Positions 1 through 7,286 of a DNA stretch of 8,221 bases are shown piece after piece; the first letter of the stretch is position 1, and each line of letters starts with the position of its first letter. Both the position numbers and the translations under genes were made by a program. This DNA comes from Candidatus Stahliibacteriota bacterium (GTDB lineage Bacteria > Hydrothermota > Tepidihabitantia > SM23-42): assembly GCA_030670605.1 (NCBI GenBank), contig DAOVBK010000055.1, forward strand, positions 1 through 8,221, written 5' to 3'. Below the pieces are notes generated by a model. The model had not been told where the DNA came from, made no database searches, and worked only from the letters and a program-made list of their open reading frames with translations.

Positions 1-1047
1 AGCATTGTCGCCCGTGCGCTCAAGTCATGGCAAGATATTGACAAACTACCAACACTTCGGGTTACAATTATTAACAAAGTAACACGAATCATCAACGACC
101 TCCTCACCCAGGTCAAAAACTCGTTTGACACATTGTCTGATATGAGTAATCAAATCCGGACATCATCTGAGGACTTATCGTCTGTGTCTGAGCAAATGAA
201 TGCATCTTTGGAAGAGGTTTCGTCGACAGTCCAGCAAATATCAAAAGGCGCACAGGAACAATCAGCTTCAATCACATCAGTAGCACAGTCGATTGAGGAC
301 TTGAACACTCTTACTTCATCTATTTCGTCACAGGTCAAAATGGCAAGTGTGTCATCACGGAAAACAACTGAATCGGCTAAGCAGGGTATGGAGCTTTCCA
401 AGAAAGAAGCTTCTATATCGCGTGAGATATTTGAGCAGACGATGTTTATTGAAGAGAAGATGACTGAGCTGCGTGATCAAGCAGGCGAGATAAAGAAAAT
501 ACTTGACATCATTGCCGGGATTACTGACCAGACCGATCTGCTCGCACTCAATGCGGCAATCGAAGCTGCCCGTGTCGGCGAGCAGGGGAAAGGGTTTGCA
601 GTGGTTGCAGAAGAGATCCGTAATCTCGCGACTGAGACGCAGCGGTCCTCAGCAGTGGTCGAGAGTCTCATCAGCGAGGTCACAAAGACCGTACTTGAAC
701 TAAGCACTCTTCTGAGCTCGGAACGCCAGAAGATGACGGAATCGAATGAGCTCGCTGCCCAGACCGAAGAGCAGTTCACGGGCATTGTTAAGGCGGTCGA
801 CCTCGTCACCGACATGGTGACGCGCATCAACCAGGCGGCAGCAGACCAGGCTGAGAACACGACAGAACTCGTAAAACAGATTGAACAAATCGCGCAGGTA
901 GCAACCGAAACCGCATCCGCGACGCAGGAGGTCTCTGCATCAGTAGAAGAGCAGACCGCATCCATGGAGGAACTGACATCAACCGCACAGGTCCTCTCAT
1001 CCTTTGTGGTGAAACTGGAACAACTGCTCAGCCAGCATAAGAAATGA
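1..1047 (+). CDS. Methyl-accepting chemotaxis protein, C-terminal signalling part (5' end outside window)
   Basis: The reading frame is open from base 1, so the gene starts upstream and 348 codons are visible. The product is the cytoplasmic coiled-coil signalling domain of a chemoreceptor, which binds CheW and CheA and controls the kinase. The highly conserved hairpin tip lies at about 505-645 and includes the motifs [16 protein letters not shown] and [18 protein letters not shown]. Ser/Thr/Glu/Gln-rich heptads flank it on both sides, and the last part contains [16 protein letters not shown], the usual style of the adaptation (methylation) helix. No C-terminal CheR/CheB-tethering pentapeptide of the NWETF type is present; the protein ends QLLSQHKK. 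The sensor domain, membrane segments and any HAMP domain are not in the window, so ligand and location are unknown. A TTG at 133 and an ATG at 142 lie inside the continuing frame and are unlikely to be the true start. The stop codon overlaps the start of the next gene. Confidence 0.95.
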   Translation, partial: SIVARALKSWQDIDKLPTLRVTIINKVTRIINDLLTQVKNSFDTLSDMSNQIRTSSEDLSSVSEQMNASLEEVSSTVQQISKGAQEQSASITSVAQSIEDLNTLTSSISSQVKMASVSSRKTTESAKQGMELSKKEASISREIFEQTMFIEEKMTELRDQAGEIKKILDIIAGITDQTDLLALNAAIEAARVGEQGKGFAVVAEEIRNLATETQRSSAVVESLISEVTKTVLELSTLLSSERQKMTESNELAAQTEEQFTGIVKAVDLVTDMVTRINQAAADQAENTTELVKQIEQIAQVATETASATQEVSASVEEQTASMEELTSTAQVLSSFVVKLEQLLSQHKK

Positions 1048-1469
1048 ACTACTTCGTGAAGTTTGAAATAGGTAATATCGCTCTTGCAGCACCACTACAG
1101 GAAGTAAGGGAGATCGCACGGCCCAAGAGCGTGATGAAAAAGGAAAGAGCATCGCGGAACCTTGCCGGCTTTTTCAAATTAAGGGGAAAGAACGTGCCGC
1201 TTTTTAACTTGCCGCGTCTTTTTGACAACACGGGAAGCGAGCGATTCGAGGTCATCGTGTCAGAAATCAACAAGGTCTTGATCGGTTTCAAGGTTGACAC
1301 CGTGTCCGGCATACTCACTGCCGAAGCAGTGAACCCTGTGCCTGCGCTTGCGAGCACAGCACGTTTCATGCAAGGAATAATACAGGAGGGAGAGAATATT
1401 GTACAGGTACTTTCCTTGAAAAAACTCATTTCAGGTTCACGCCTGCGCTCAATAAAGAAATATACGTAG
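1044..1469 (+). CDS. cheW: CheW-like chemotaxis coupling protein
   Basis: This 141-residue protein has the size and pattern of a single CheW domain. CheW couples chemoreceptors to the histidine kinase CheA in the cytoplasmic array. Typical features are the N-terminal strand with [18 protein letters not shown] (about residues 7-24), the [21 protein letters not shown] stretch (about 40-60), which matches the 'G...RG..vPv.dL...l' signature, and [15 protein letters not shown] (about 78-92), which matches the 'vg..vD.v..v' strand. The ATG overlaps the MCP stop as ATGA, and no strong Shine-Dalgarno precedes it, so translation is probably coupled to the receptor gene. This one-to-one arrangement suggests a dedicated partner for that receptor. 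The short basic tail ([10 protein letters not shown]) is not part of the core fold. The domain is clear; whether this is the main CheW or an accessory one cannot be told here. Confidence 0.87.
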   Translation: MNYFVKFEIGNIALAAPLQEVREIARPKSVMKKERASRNLAGFFKLRGKNVPLFNLPRLFDNTGSERFEVIVSEINKVLIGFKVDTVSGILTAEAVNPVPALASTARFMQGIIQEGENIVQVLSLKKLISGSRLRSIKKYT

Positions 1470-1482
1470 CAGCGCGTGAGAT

Positions 1483-1499
1483 GTGCCCATAGTGGGCAC
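1483..1499 (+). repeat. Perfect 7-bp inverted repeat in the cheW-downstream gap
   Basis: GTGCCCA, then a 3-nt TAG spacer, then TGGGCAC form a perfect 7-bp inverted repeat. It lies in the 60-bp gap after the cheW stop codon. No T-run follows, so it is not a classical intrinsic terminator. It could be an RNA hairpin at the end of the chemotaxis transcript or a small operator. The rest of the gap (1470-1529) shows no convincing -35/-10 pair. Confidence 0.5.
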
Positions 1500-1518
1500 T
1501 GCACCATAAACACACGAT

Positions 1519-1524
1519 AGGAGG
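1519..1524 (+). promoter_or_regulatory. Shine-Dalgarno site for the lamin-tail protein
   Basis: AGGAGG lies 5 bases before the ATG at 1530. It is the strongest ribosome-binding site on the + strand of the window. It fixes the start of the secreted protein and shows that its translation does not depend on cheW. Confidence 0.8.
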
Positions 1525-1529
1525 GGAAT

Positions 1530-3065
1530 ATGAAACGGTGCATTGGAACGCTCATACTATCATTAGTATGTGCTTACACACAGAACCTGCTGCAGACCCC
1601 GGGTTTTGAATCGTGGAGTTCGGGCATGCCCGAACACTGGGATATAGATGATTCGATACGTGTATTCCAGGAGTACACAACTGTCCACAGTGGGAACTGC
1701 AGTGCAAAAGAGAGCCTGTTTACACAGGAACAGGGACGTGCAGATCTGTATCAAGGCAGATTTGAGGTCCATCCAAACACAGAATATGTCTTCACCGTGT
1801 GGATATACGACAATGATGAGGCAGGCAGGATACGGCACGGCGTCTACTGGTACCCGACCGGTTCGCAATGGTATTCTCGTTTTTCTAAAGACAGTACTGC
1901 ATGGCAAGAGCTCACGCTGCACGCTATGTCGCCGTCAGATGCTGAATCGGCAATGGCTTTTGTACGTGCATACGACAGTGCTGCTGCCTGGGACGGAGGT
2001 GCAGTCTTCTATGTCGATGATGCATCTTTTTCAGCCGTCGCAGAGCAGCCACCGTTTCTTGTGCGTGCGTGGCATATGCCCATGAATCCTGGTGATAATA
2101 ATCCGGTTGATGTATATGCCAAGGTAACTGATGATGGTGTGATCACCTTTGACACCTTGTACTATGGTGTTAACGATCTTTCATCACCGAACGCGATGAC
2201 CCACACCGGAGTGAGTTATGATACTTTCCAATACATCATACCTGGTTGTGCAGACGGTGACACAGTGTTCTACTATATGGGATTTATTGACAACGACGGT
2301 CTCGCGACGGTCTCTGATACCCATGCATACTATGTTGGTGACTGTGGACTCGCTATCAATGAGGTGCACTATGATTCGCCTGGTCCTGACTCTGGATGCT
2401 ACATCGAGATCTCTGGTGACGGTGGTCATGTGCTCGATGGATTCTCTGTGGTCGGTGTCAACGGCAGCAATGGTTCACAATATGCAACGGTTGAGCTGTC
2501 TGGTCATGTGATTCCTGCAGACGGCTTCTTTGTCATTGCACAGGATTCATCGGTTGCCAATCATGACACGGTTACGCAAGAAATCAACTTGCAGAATGGT
2601 CCGGATAATGTTGAGCTCCGATTTCATGGCATCGTGGTAGAGGCTCTCGGATACGGTACGCCGAACGGTTGGGTTTTTACTGGTGAATGGTCTCCAGCGC
2701 CGGATGTTGCGCAAGCCCACTGTCTTGGTCGCTATCCTGACGGATATGATTCAGATCACAATATGGTTGACTTCCATGATTATACCATCCATACACCAGG
2801 AGAAGGGAATCCGATCGTGAGTAGCCACGACAGGAAACACAGGGGCGTGCTATTCACAATGATGCCGAATCCGGTTAGACAGAACGTCACATTCGGTTCA
2901 CTACTGACACGTGATGCGTCCTATCCGGTTGCGGTGTACAACACACTCGGTCAAATTGTGCTGCACGCCTGTTCGCCAATGGCAAGACTCATGCTGCCAT
3001 GTGGGGTCTATTTTCTCAAGACGACGGATAATGCGCAACACCTGAAGATTGTTGTGGTGGACTAA
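1530..3065 (+). CDS. Secreted multidomain protein: CBM-like module, lamin-tail domain, T9SS-like C-terminal sorting domain
   Basis: This 511-residue protein begins with an export signal (MKR, then a hydrophobic run to about residue 13; likely cleavage near VCA, residue 15). Residues about 20-170 look like a jelly-roll carbohydrate-binding module of the CBM4/9 style, opening with LLQTPGFESWSSGMPEHW and closing with VFYVDDASFS. Residues about 174-270 form an Ig-like linker domain (TVFYYMGFIDNDG). Residues about 272-428 fit a lamin-tail domain: LAINEVHYDSPGPDSGCYIEI, then GFFVIAQDS, NGPDNVELR and a closing HTPGEGN. Residues about 437-511 resemble a type A C-terminal sorting domain of type IX secretion, or the related FlgD-like Ig fold: MMPNPVRQNVTF, VYNTLGQIV, PCGVYFLKTTD, KIVVVD. 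I infer a cell-surface or released protein that may bind polysaccharide or another surface polymer. No catalytic motif is recognised. The role of lamin-tail domains in bacteria is not well established, and whether this organism has type IX secretion cannot be seen here. Domain calls are by pattern; the two ends are the surest. Confidence 0.82.
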   Translation: MKRCIGTLILSLVCAYTQNLLQTPGFESWSSGMPEHWDIDDSIRVFQEYTTVHSGNCSAKESLFTQEQGRADLYQGRFEVHPNTEYVFTVWIYDNDEAGRIRHGVYWYPTGSQWYSRFSKDSTAWQELTLHAMSPSDAESAMAFVRAYDSAAAWDGGAVFYVDDASFSAVAEQPPFLVRAWHMPMNPGDNNPVDVYAKVTDDGVITFDTLYYGVNDLSSPNAMTHTGVSYDTFQYIIPGCADGDTVFYYMGFIDNDGLATVSDTHAYYVGDCGLAINEVHYDSPGPDSGCYIEISGDGGHVLDGFSVVGVNGSNGSQYATVELSGHVIPADGFFVIAQDSSVANHDTVTQEINLQNGPDNVELRFHGIVVEALGYGTPNGWVFTGEWSPAPDVAQAHCLGRYPDGYDSDHNMVDFHDYTIHTPGEGNPIVSSHDRKHRGVLFTMMPNPVRQNVTFGSLLTRDASYPVAVYNTLGQIVLHACSPMARLMLPCGVYFLKTTDNAQHLKIVVVD

Positions 3066-3071
3066 GAGAAA

Positions 3072-5282
3072 TTACTGTATTTCGACATCAGGCATGAGGT
3101 AGGCAATGGAGCTTTGCCTGGATGTGGTGCCAAAAAGTGAGAAGCCCATGTTTTGCGGGTACACAACGATTTCTACGGCACCATCGATCTGGGCAAGCTC
3201 CTTTGCTGCAGACAGGGCATCCAGGAAACTGCCTGTTTCATCAATGAGTCCGAGCTCTTGTGCATGCGTGCCCGAGTAAATCCTTCCCTGGCCAAGCGAA
3301 TCTACGTCTGCCAGAGACATACGTCTGCTCTGTGCAACCATCTTGATGAAGCGATTGTACCACCACCTGACTTCTTTTCGTTCGCGCTCCAGTTCATCAT
3401 CGGTCATATGACGCAATCCCCAGAACGCGTCACTATGTGTTCCCTTTTTCACGTAGTCCCACGTGATACCAAGTTTGTCATACAATCCTGCAGTGACAAG
3501 GCGGATGTCAAAGACACCGATAGAACCGGTGAGCGTGCTTTTGTTGGCATAAATCTTGTCGGCAGGACAGGCAATGTAATAGCCGCCAGAACCGGCTGTC
3601 CTGCCCATGGAGACGATGACCGGTTTTTCTTCTGTGCACCGCTGCACCGCACGCGTTATTTTTTCCGTTGCGAGTGCATCGCCGCCTCCAGAGTTAATGC
3701 GGAGGATGACTGCTTTGATGCTCCTGTCTTTGCGGAGCTCTTCAAAGACGCGCGCAAACGTGTCACCGCCGATGAGGTGCGTTTGCAGCAGGCTCTGTTC
3801 ACCGGTGCCGCCAACTATCATGCCTTCAGCGATGACGAGTGCTATTTTCGGTTTTTGTGTGTTCCACGTCTCATCAATGATGTTGTGCTTGATCCCTTTG
3901 GTTATATCGACCATCTCGAGTGGGCCGTATTTCTCAGACAAGTAGTCTGCCAATTCAAAATCATAGAGCAGCGTATCGACGAGTCCGAGGGTACATGCAT
4001 CGTCGCTATTGAAATAGGCTGCTTCATTGATGAGCTCCTCTACTTCTTGTGTTGTTTTTCCCCGAGACCGCGCAATGTTCGCGACTGCAGGATAGTAGAT
4101 ATCATCGAGGACTCTTTCATTTTGTTCGCGGTCAGCATCTGACATATCGATGCGCGTCAGTGTTTCAATTGCAGACTTGTATTTTCCGATATGAATAACG
4201 TCTGTTTCGAGACCAAGTTTTTCAAACGTACCCTTCACATAAAAACGACGGATGGCAAGACCGGGGATGAAAACCGAACCGGATGGCGACATGATAATCT
4301 CATCTGCAGCGCACGCGAGTTCATACGTAATCGTACCATGGTAGTTCTCGCCGTAGAAGACAATATCTTTGCCACTGTCTCTCAGGGCAGTCAAGACCGA
4401 CCGTAGTTCTTCACTCTGGGCTGCTGACGGCGCGCGCGTTTCCATTTCAATGAGTATGACCTCTATGTCATCCCTCTTGATAAGGGACTGTAGATCACTG
4501 AGCAGTTTTGTGAACCCTTGACGCGTGCCGAAAGGAATGCCGAGAAATCTTCGCTGTTCCATCTCTGCGTACGTGTCCTTGAGTTGGAGCCGGGATAATT
4601 TCTTGCGCGGCGGTAAGAACGTCGCATATGATTCTGATGAAAGTATGATACCGGCACTGAACTTTTCATCCCTGCTCGAATATGCTCCAGCAACTTTTAT
4701 TTTGCCAAATGACAGCTCCAAACCAGTATTCCAGTAAAAGTCAGTATCAATGTGTGCCGTATGGAAATTGAGTTTCACACCACTAACCGGTTGCACCACC
4801 GCACCATAGTAGAAGTTGAGTATGCTATCAATACCTTCGTATTCAACGTCAGCGCTGAGCGTCAGATACTTTTCATGGGGTCGCAGACCAATACCACCGG
4901 ACATATGCATCGTACTTCCCACTGTTGTCCGGTAACCAATACTGATATACCTATTCATGCGACCGATGAGACCAAGAACATGTGATGACGCATCGCCCCA
5001 CTGATAGGCATAGCCAATAGACAATGCACCGGGGAGTTTGTACCCTGCGCCGATTTCATAGGTAGTGATGCTATCAATTTTCATGAGACCGAAACCGAGA
5101 TGTGAAGCGGTGATTGCTGGCATGATCACATCAGGATGATACGTAAAGAGCAGTTCAGAACCCGGTCGCAAACCAAGACCTGCTGGATTGGAAAATACAC
5201 TTACTGATCGAATCGGCAAAGCACTGAAGTTTGCATCATAGAACGGGTGAATAGCGAGTAAGAAAATCAAGACATTCATCAT
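3072..5282 (-). CDS. sppA: Fusion of a predicted outer-membrane beta-barrel-like region with a tandem-domain SppA protease
   Basis: This is a 736-residue protein. A short hydrophobic N-terminus (MMNVLIFLLA) looks like an export signal. Residues about 28-220 contain VFSNPAGLGLRPG, the NPAGL motif common near the start of PorV/FadL-like outer-membrane proteins. Repeated amphipathic strands with glycine and aromatic residues follow (EIGAGYKL, ALSIGYAYQWG, YISIGYRTTVG, DSILNFYYGAVVQP). Residues about 225-450 and 475-700 are two SppA peptidase domains. They have the arrangement of the E. coli-type (67K) enzyme, where the dyad is split: the lysine is in the first domain (K369 in GKYKSAIETLTR, like E. 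coli K209) and the serine in the second (S565 in GRTAGSGGYYI, like E. coli S409). The first domain has YGENYHGTITYELACAADE where a serine loop would be, as expected for the non-serine half. SppA degrades cleaved signal peptides and other membrane peptides; here the barrel region would place it at the outer membrane, which is inference. It is the last gene of the - strand block, 24 bp after the GH84 gene. Confidence 0.88.
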   Translation of the reverse strand: MMNVLIFLLAIHPFYDANFSALPIRSVSVFSNPAGLGLRPGSELLFTYHPDVIMPAITASHLGFGLMKIDSITTYEIGAGYKLPGALSIGYAYQWGDASSHVLGLIGRMNRYISIGYRTTVGSTMHMSGGIGLRPHEKYLTLSADVEYEGIDSILNFYYGAVVQPVSGVKLNFHTAHIDTDFYWNTGLELSFGKIKVAGAYSSRDEKFSAGIILSSESYATFLPPRKKLSRLQLKDTYAEMEQRRFLGIPFGTRQGFTKLLSDLQSLIKRDDIEVILIEMETRAPSAAQSEELRSVLTALRDSGKDIVFYGENYHGTITYELACAADEIIMSPSGSVFIPGLAIRRFYVKGTFEKLGLETDVIHIGKYKSAIETLTRIDMSDADREQNERVLDDIYYPAVANIARSRGKTTQEVEELINEAAYFNSDDACTLGLVDTLLYDFELADYLSEKYGPLEMVDITKGIKHNIIDETWNTQKPKIALVIAEGMIVGGTGEQSLLQTHLIGGDTFARVFEELRKDRSIKAVILRINSGGGDALATEKITRAVQRCTEEKPVIVSMGRTAGSGGYYIACPADKIYANKSTLTGSIGVFDIRLVTAGLYDKLGITWDYVKKGTHSDAFWGLRHMTDDELERERKEVRWWYNRFIKMVAQSRRMSLADVDSLGQGRIYSGTHAQELGLIDETGSFLDALSAAKELAQIDGAVEIVVYPQNMGFSLFGTTSRQSSIAYLMPDVEIQ

Positions 5283-5286
5283 ATCG

Positions 5287-5294
5287 CCTCCTTT
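5287..5294 (-). promoter_or_regulatory. Shine-Dalgarno site for the barrel-SppA gene
   Basis: Read on the - strand, AAAGGAGG lies 4 bases before the ATG at 5282 and 7 bases before a second in-frame ATG at 5279. Either could be used; the second spacing is the more usual. It confirms independent translation initiation of this gene. Confidence 0.8.
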
Positions 5295-5306
5295 AAGGAA
5301 TTATAT

Positions 5307-6191
5307 TCACGTGTTCATTGAAATCAATGATTGATACGAATTACGACGAGGAATCGCCTGCGCCTTTTTCCACGCACGATGTGGAACGTAGCACATCGGA
5401 TTATTGATGAACTGCGCAGCAGTATGAATGAGCGGCTTGGATTGTTCATACTGATTCATCGGGTTGAGAAGGATTCCTGCAGTTGTGCGCATTATCGCCG
5501 TGCTCCGGTTGCGATAGGGAAATCGGAGGATGGTATCTGGTATATAGTCATTCGCAAACAGGTTATCCCAGATAAGCGGCTTCCGTTTGAGTAGCATAGC
5601 GATCTTGCTAATATCGCCCGTAGTAATTGCTTTGGACACAACATGTTTCCCTGTCCAGAAAATGTGAATATCCCTGCAGAGCTCCTCGGAGAGAGTAGTA
5701 CAATAATCTGTTTTCTTGAAACCACGATACTGTGTCGGGCAGAAAAACAACACAGGATTCTTAATTTCAGATGTGAGGAACGTGAAGAGCTCGTTGGCAC
5801 TGTGTGCCTGCTCGTACGCCGTTTCCCGAGAGAGAGGAACTGCGATATCATCGTACAGAAGACTGAAATGGCGCATGCCTGTGCGCATCATGCTTTTGGC
5901 TTTCTTGATGATCTTTCTGACATCAGGATGTACCATCGGTGAAAGTGCAAAGTTGCAATGAATAGTGTGCCGGTCGCACACACTGAGAAGTTTTTCGAAC
6001 TGCCGCATCATTGCGACTGGATAGGGGAGAGACCATCGTTTCCTGTGATACGGGTCTGCTTTTGGCGCGTACACATAGGTATTCAACGCACACGCTGCAA
6101 GAAAAGCTATGAGGTTTCGGCGTTGAGCGAATGTGTACGGTTTGCCGTAAAACCCTTCGACAACGCCAAAGAATTTATCGTGTGTCTTCAA
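5307..6191 (-). CDS. Compact GH84 beta-N-acetylglucosaminidase (O-GlcNAcase-like) catalytic domain
   Basis: This is a GH84 family enzyme that removes beta-linked N-acetylglucosamine by substrate-assisted catalysis. Numbering below uses the longest frame from GTG 6254; subtract 21 for the TTG start at 6191. Motifs in order: GVVEGFYGKPY (30-40), NTYVYAPKADPYH (58-70, with K65), FALSP (102-106), SLLYDDI with the catalytic Asp pair D135/D136, FFCPTQYRG (Y176), FWTGKHVVSKAI (T201), KPLIWDNLFANDY (N231, D236) and ILLNP (N264). From memory these line up with human O-GlcNAcase G67, K98, D174/D175, Y219, T250, N280, D285 and N313, so it should be active. It stops right after the catalytic domain, without the stalk and other domains of many GH84 proteins, and has no signal peptide, so it is probably cytoplasmic. 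No ATG start exists. I chose TTG 6191, which overlaps the preceding gene by 17 bp; GTG 6254 would overlap by 80 bp and add an atypical N-terminus. Neither has a clear Shine-Dalgarno, so the start is uncertain. Confidence 0.85.
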   Translation of the reverse strand: MKTHDKFFGVVEGFYGKPYTFAQRRNLIAFLAACALNTYVYAPKADPYHRKRWSLPYPVAMMRQFEKLLSVCDRHTIHCNFALSPMVHPDVRKIIKKAKSMMRTGMRHFSLLYDDIAVPLSRETAYEQAHSANELFTFLTSEIKNPVLFFCPTQYRGFKKTDYCTTLSEELCRDIHIFWTGKHVVSKAITTGDISKIAMLLKRKPLIWDNLFANDYIPDTILRFPYRNRSTAIMRTTAGILLNPMNQYEQSKPLIHTAAQFINNPMCYVPHRAWKKAQAIPRRNSYQSLISMNT

Positions 6192-6438
6192 GTGTTTCGA
6201 GAAGAAACAACCAGTTCTCTGGGTTATCGGAAACTCGAGCGAGTTGTTGTGCACGGTCTATGTTGAATCTTTTCTGCAATGCTTCGAGAGAATCGCTCAG
6301 TGCATTCTCATCGTTTATCTTCTGTCGCAGAGCCTTTTCCTGCTGTAGGTATACTACAAATCTGCGGTCAATGTTCTTTTGTGCACAGACCGATAGCAGT
6401 ATCAAGATGAGACACAAGCCTCCAAGCGTTCGTAGCAT
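6175..6438 (-). CDS. Small exported or membrane-anchored helical protein of unknown function
   Basis: This 87-residue protein is not recognised. It starts with MLRTLGG and a strongly hydrophobic stretch (residues about 7-17) ending in LLSVCAQ. Cys18 could be a lipoprotein cysteine, but Val at -1 fits the lipobox poorly; cleavage after VCA by signal peptidase I, or no cleavage, is also possible. The remainder (about 21-87) is charged and mostly helical (QQEKALRQKINDENALSDSL), perhaps a short helical bundle or coiled coil. In length and layout it recalls small DUF4296-type lipoproteins of Bacteroidetes, but this is weak. It starts 16 bp after the sppA stop, so it is probably co-transcribed. No good Shine-Dalgarno is seen, so coupling to sppA is likely. 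Its 3' end overlaps the start of the GH84 gene in another frame. Confidence 0.62.
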   Translation of the reverse strand: MLRTLGGLCLILILLSVCAQKNIDRRFVVYLQQEKALRQKINDENALSDSLEALQKRFNIDRAQQLARVSDNPENWLFLLETLEDTR

Positions 6439-6454
6439 GGATTTGTGGATTATT

Positions 6455-7282
6455 CTAGTGCCACAGAAACTGAAGACGGGGCATGAGCAACCGTTCTGCG
6501 GGTTTGATGAAGAGGTCGATGAAACTCATCCGTTTTGGTGGATACACAAGAAACGGTTCCTCGATGCCGACCAGTTCTCCTGTGATGTCGACTGCTTGCT
6601 CGAATGAGGCGAGGGTATCAATGAGGCCGATGTCCTTTGCCTGCCGTCCGGTGAATATTCTGCCATCTGCGAACTTTAAGACGCTATCGCGTGGCAGGTC
6701 GCGAGCATCTGCGGTTGCGTCAACAAAGTGATCATAGACATCCATGATAACATCCTGCATAAGTTCTTTTTCTTCGTCGGTCAAGTGCCGGTATGGCGCA
6801 CCGATATCTTTGTGTTCTCGAGATTTGATGACCTCAAAGTCGATACCGATCTTGTCGAGGAGTTCTTCGAAAACTGGATAATCCATGATGACGCTGATTG
6901 AGCCGGTAATGGTGCCGGGGTTTGCGCAAATAACATCAGCAGGAAGTGATATGTAGTATGCGCCCGATGCAGCGACCGAGGCCATGGAAACAACCACCTT
7001 TTTGCTCTCTGCGGTTTTCGCAACCTGGTCGTAGATCTCTTGTGATGCAGCGACAATACCACCCGGTGAATCGACCCGCAGGATTACTGCTTTTATTGAT
7101 GGGTCGTCTGCAAACATCTTTAGATCTCTGACCGTGTATTTGGATGTGAGAATCATACCCTCAATTTCGACAACGCCGACATCACCACGTATTGCGAAGC
7201 CTCTCATGCCAAACCCGATGGCGAGTCCGGTGATAATAGCAATCACAACCGCGATGACAATGATGATGTGTGTTTTTTTCAT
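6455..7282 (-). CDS. sppA: Signal peptide peptidase SppA, single-domain Ser-Lys protease
   Basis: This 275-residue protein (from ATG 7282) has one N-terminal membrane helix (about 5-27) followed by one SppA domain in the crotonase-like S49 fold. SppA degrades leftover signal peptides in the membrane. Visible hallmarks are DPSIKAVILRVDSPGG (60-75), SMASVAASGAYYIS with the likely nucleophile Ser106, NPGTITGSISV (121-131), and VIKSREHKDIGAP with the likely general-base Lys158, matching the B. subtilis-type Ser/Lys arrangement. DGRIFTGRQAKDIGLID (206-222) is the usual C-terminal signature. Both dyad residues are in one domain, unlike the second SppA in this window. I prefer ATG 7282 over an in-frame GTG at 7306 because GGAGG lies just before it and the MKKTHIII start fits a membrane anchor; the GTG lies inside a hairpin. 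In a Gram-negative cell the protease domain would face the periplasm. The gene follows cdaA after a 62-bp gap. Confidence 0.92.
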   Translation of the reverse strand: MKKTHIIIVIAVVIAIITGLAIGFGMRGFAIRGDVGVVEIEGMILTSKYTVRDLKMFADDPSIKAVILRVDSPGGIVAASQEIYDQVAKTAESKKVVVSMASVAASGAYYISLPADVICANPGTITGSISVIMDYPVFEELLDKIGIDFEVIKSREHKDIGAPYRHLTDEEKELMQDVIMDVYDHFVDATADARDLPRDSVLKFADGRIFTGRQAKDIGLIDTLASFEQAVDITGELVGIEEPFLVYPPKRMSFIDLFIKPAERLLMPRLQFLWH

Positions 7283-7286
7283 TGAA

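Noticed and set aside
477..965. 162-codon open frame on the - strand inside the chemoreceptor gene
   Set aside because: Ser/Ala/Val/Cys-rich low-complexity translation that mirrors the receptor codons; the + strand frame is unmistakable.
133..1047. A complete short MCP starting at TTG 133
   Set aside because: The frame is open back to base 1 with helical, receptor-like sequence, and TTG 133 has no Shine-Dalgarno, so the gene is a partial longer receptor.
1483..1505. Intrinsic terminator after cheW
   Set aside because: The stem is only 7 bp and is followed by TGCACCATAAA, not a T-run.
1416..1529. Promoter for the lamin-tail gene, for example TATACG at 1461-1466 as a -10 box
   Set aside because: No -35 element at a normal distance; the consensus of this lineage's sigma factor is unknown.
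1049..1555. 168-codon open frame on the - strand covering cheW and the following gap
   Set aside because: Antisense to the CheW domain and crosses the start and Shine-Dalgarno of the lamin-tail gene; no recognisable domain.
3153..4142. Long open frame (329 codons) on the + strand opposite the barrel-SppA gene
   Set aside because: It lies antisense to two SppA domains with clear motifs; its translation is Cys/His/Phe/Arg-rich without domains, and no Shine-Dalgarno is evident. A coding shadow.
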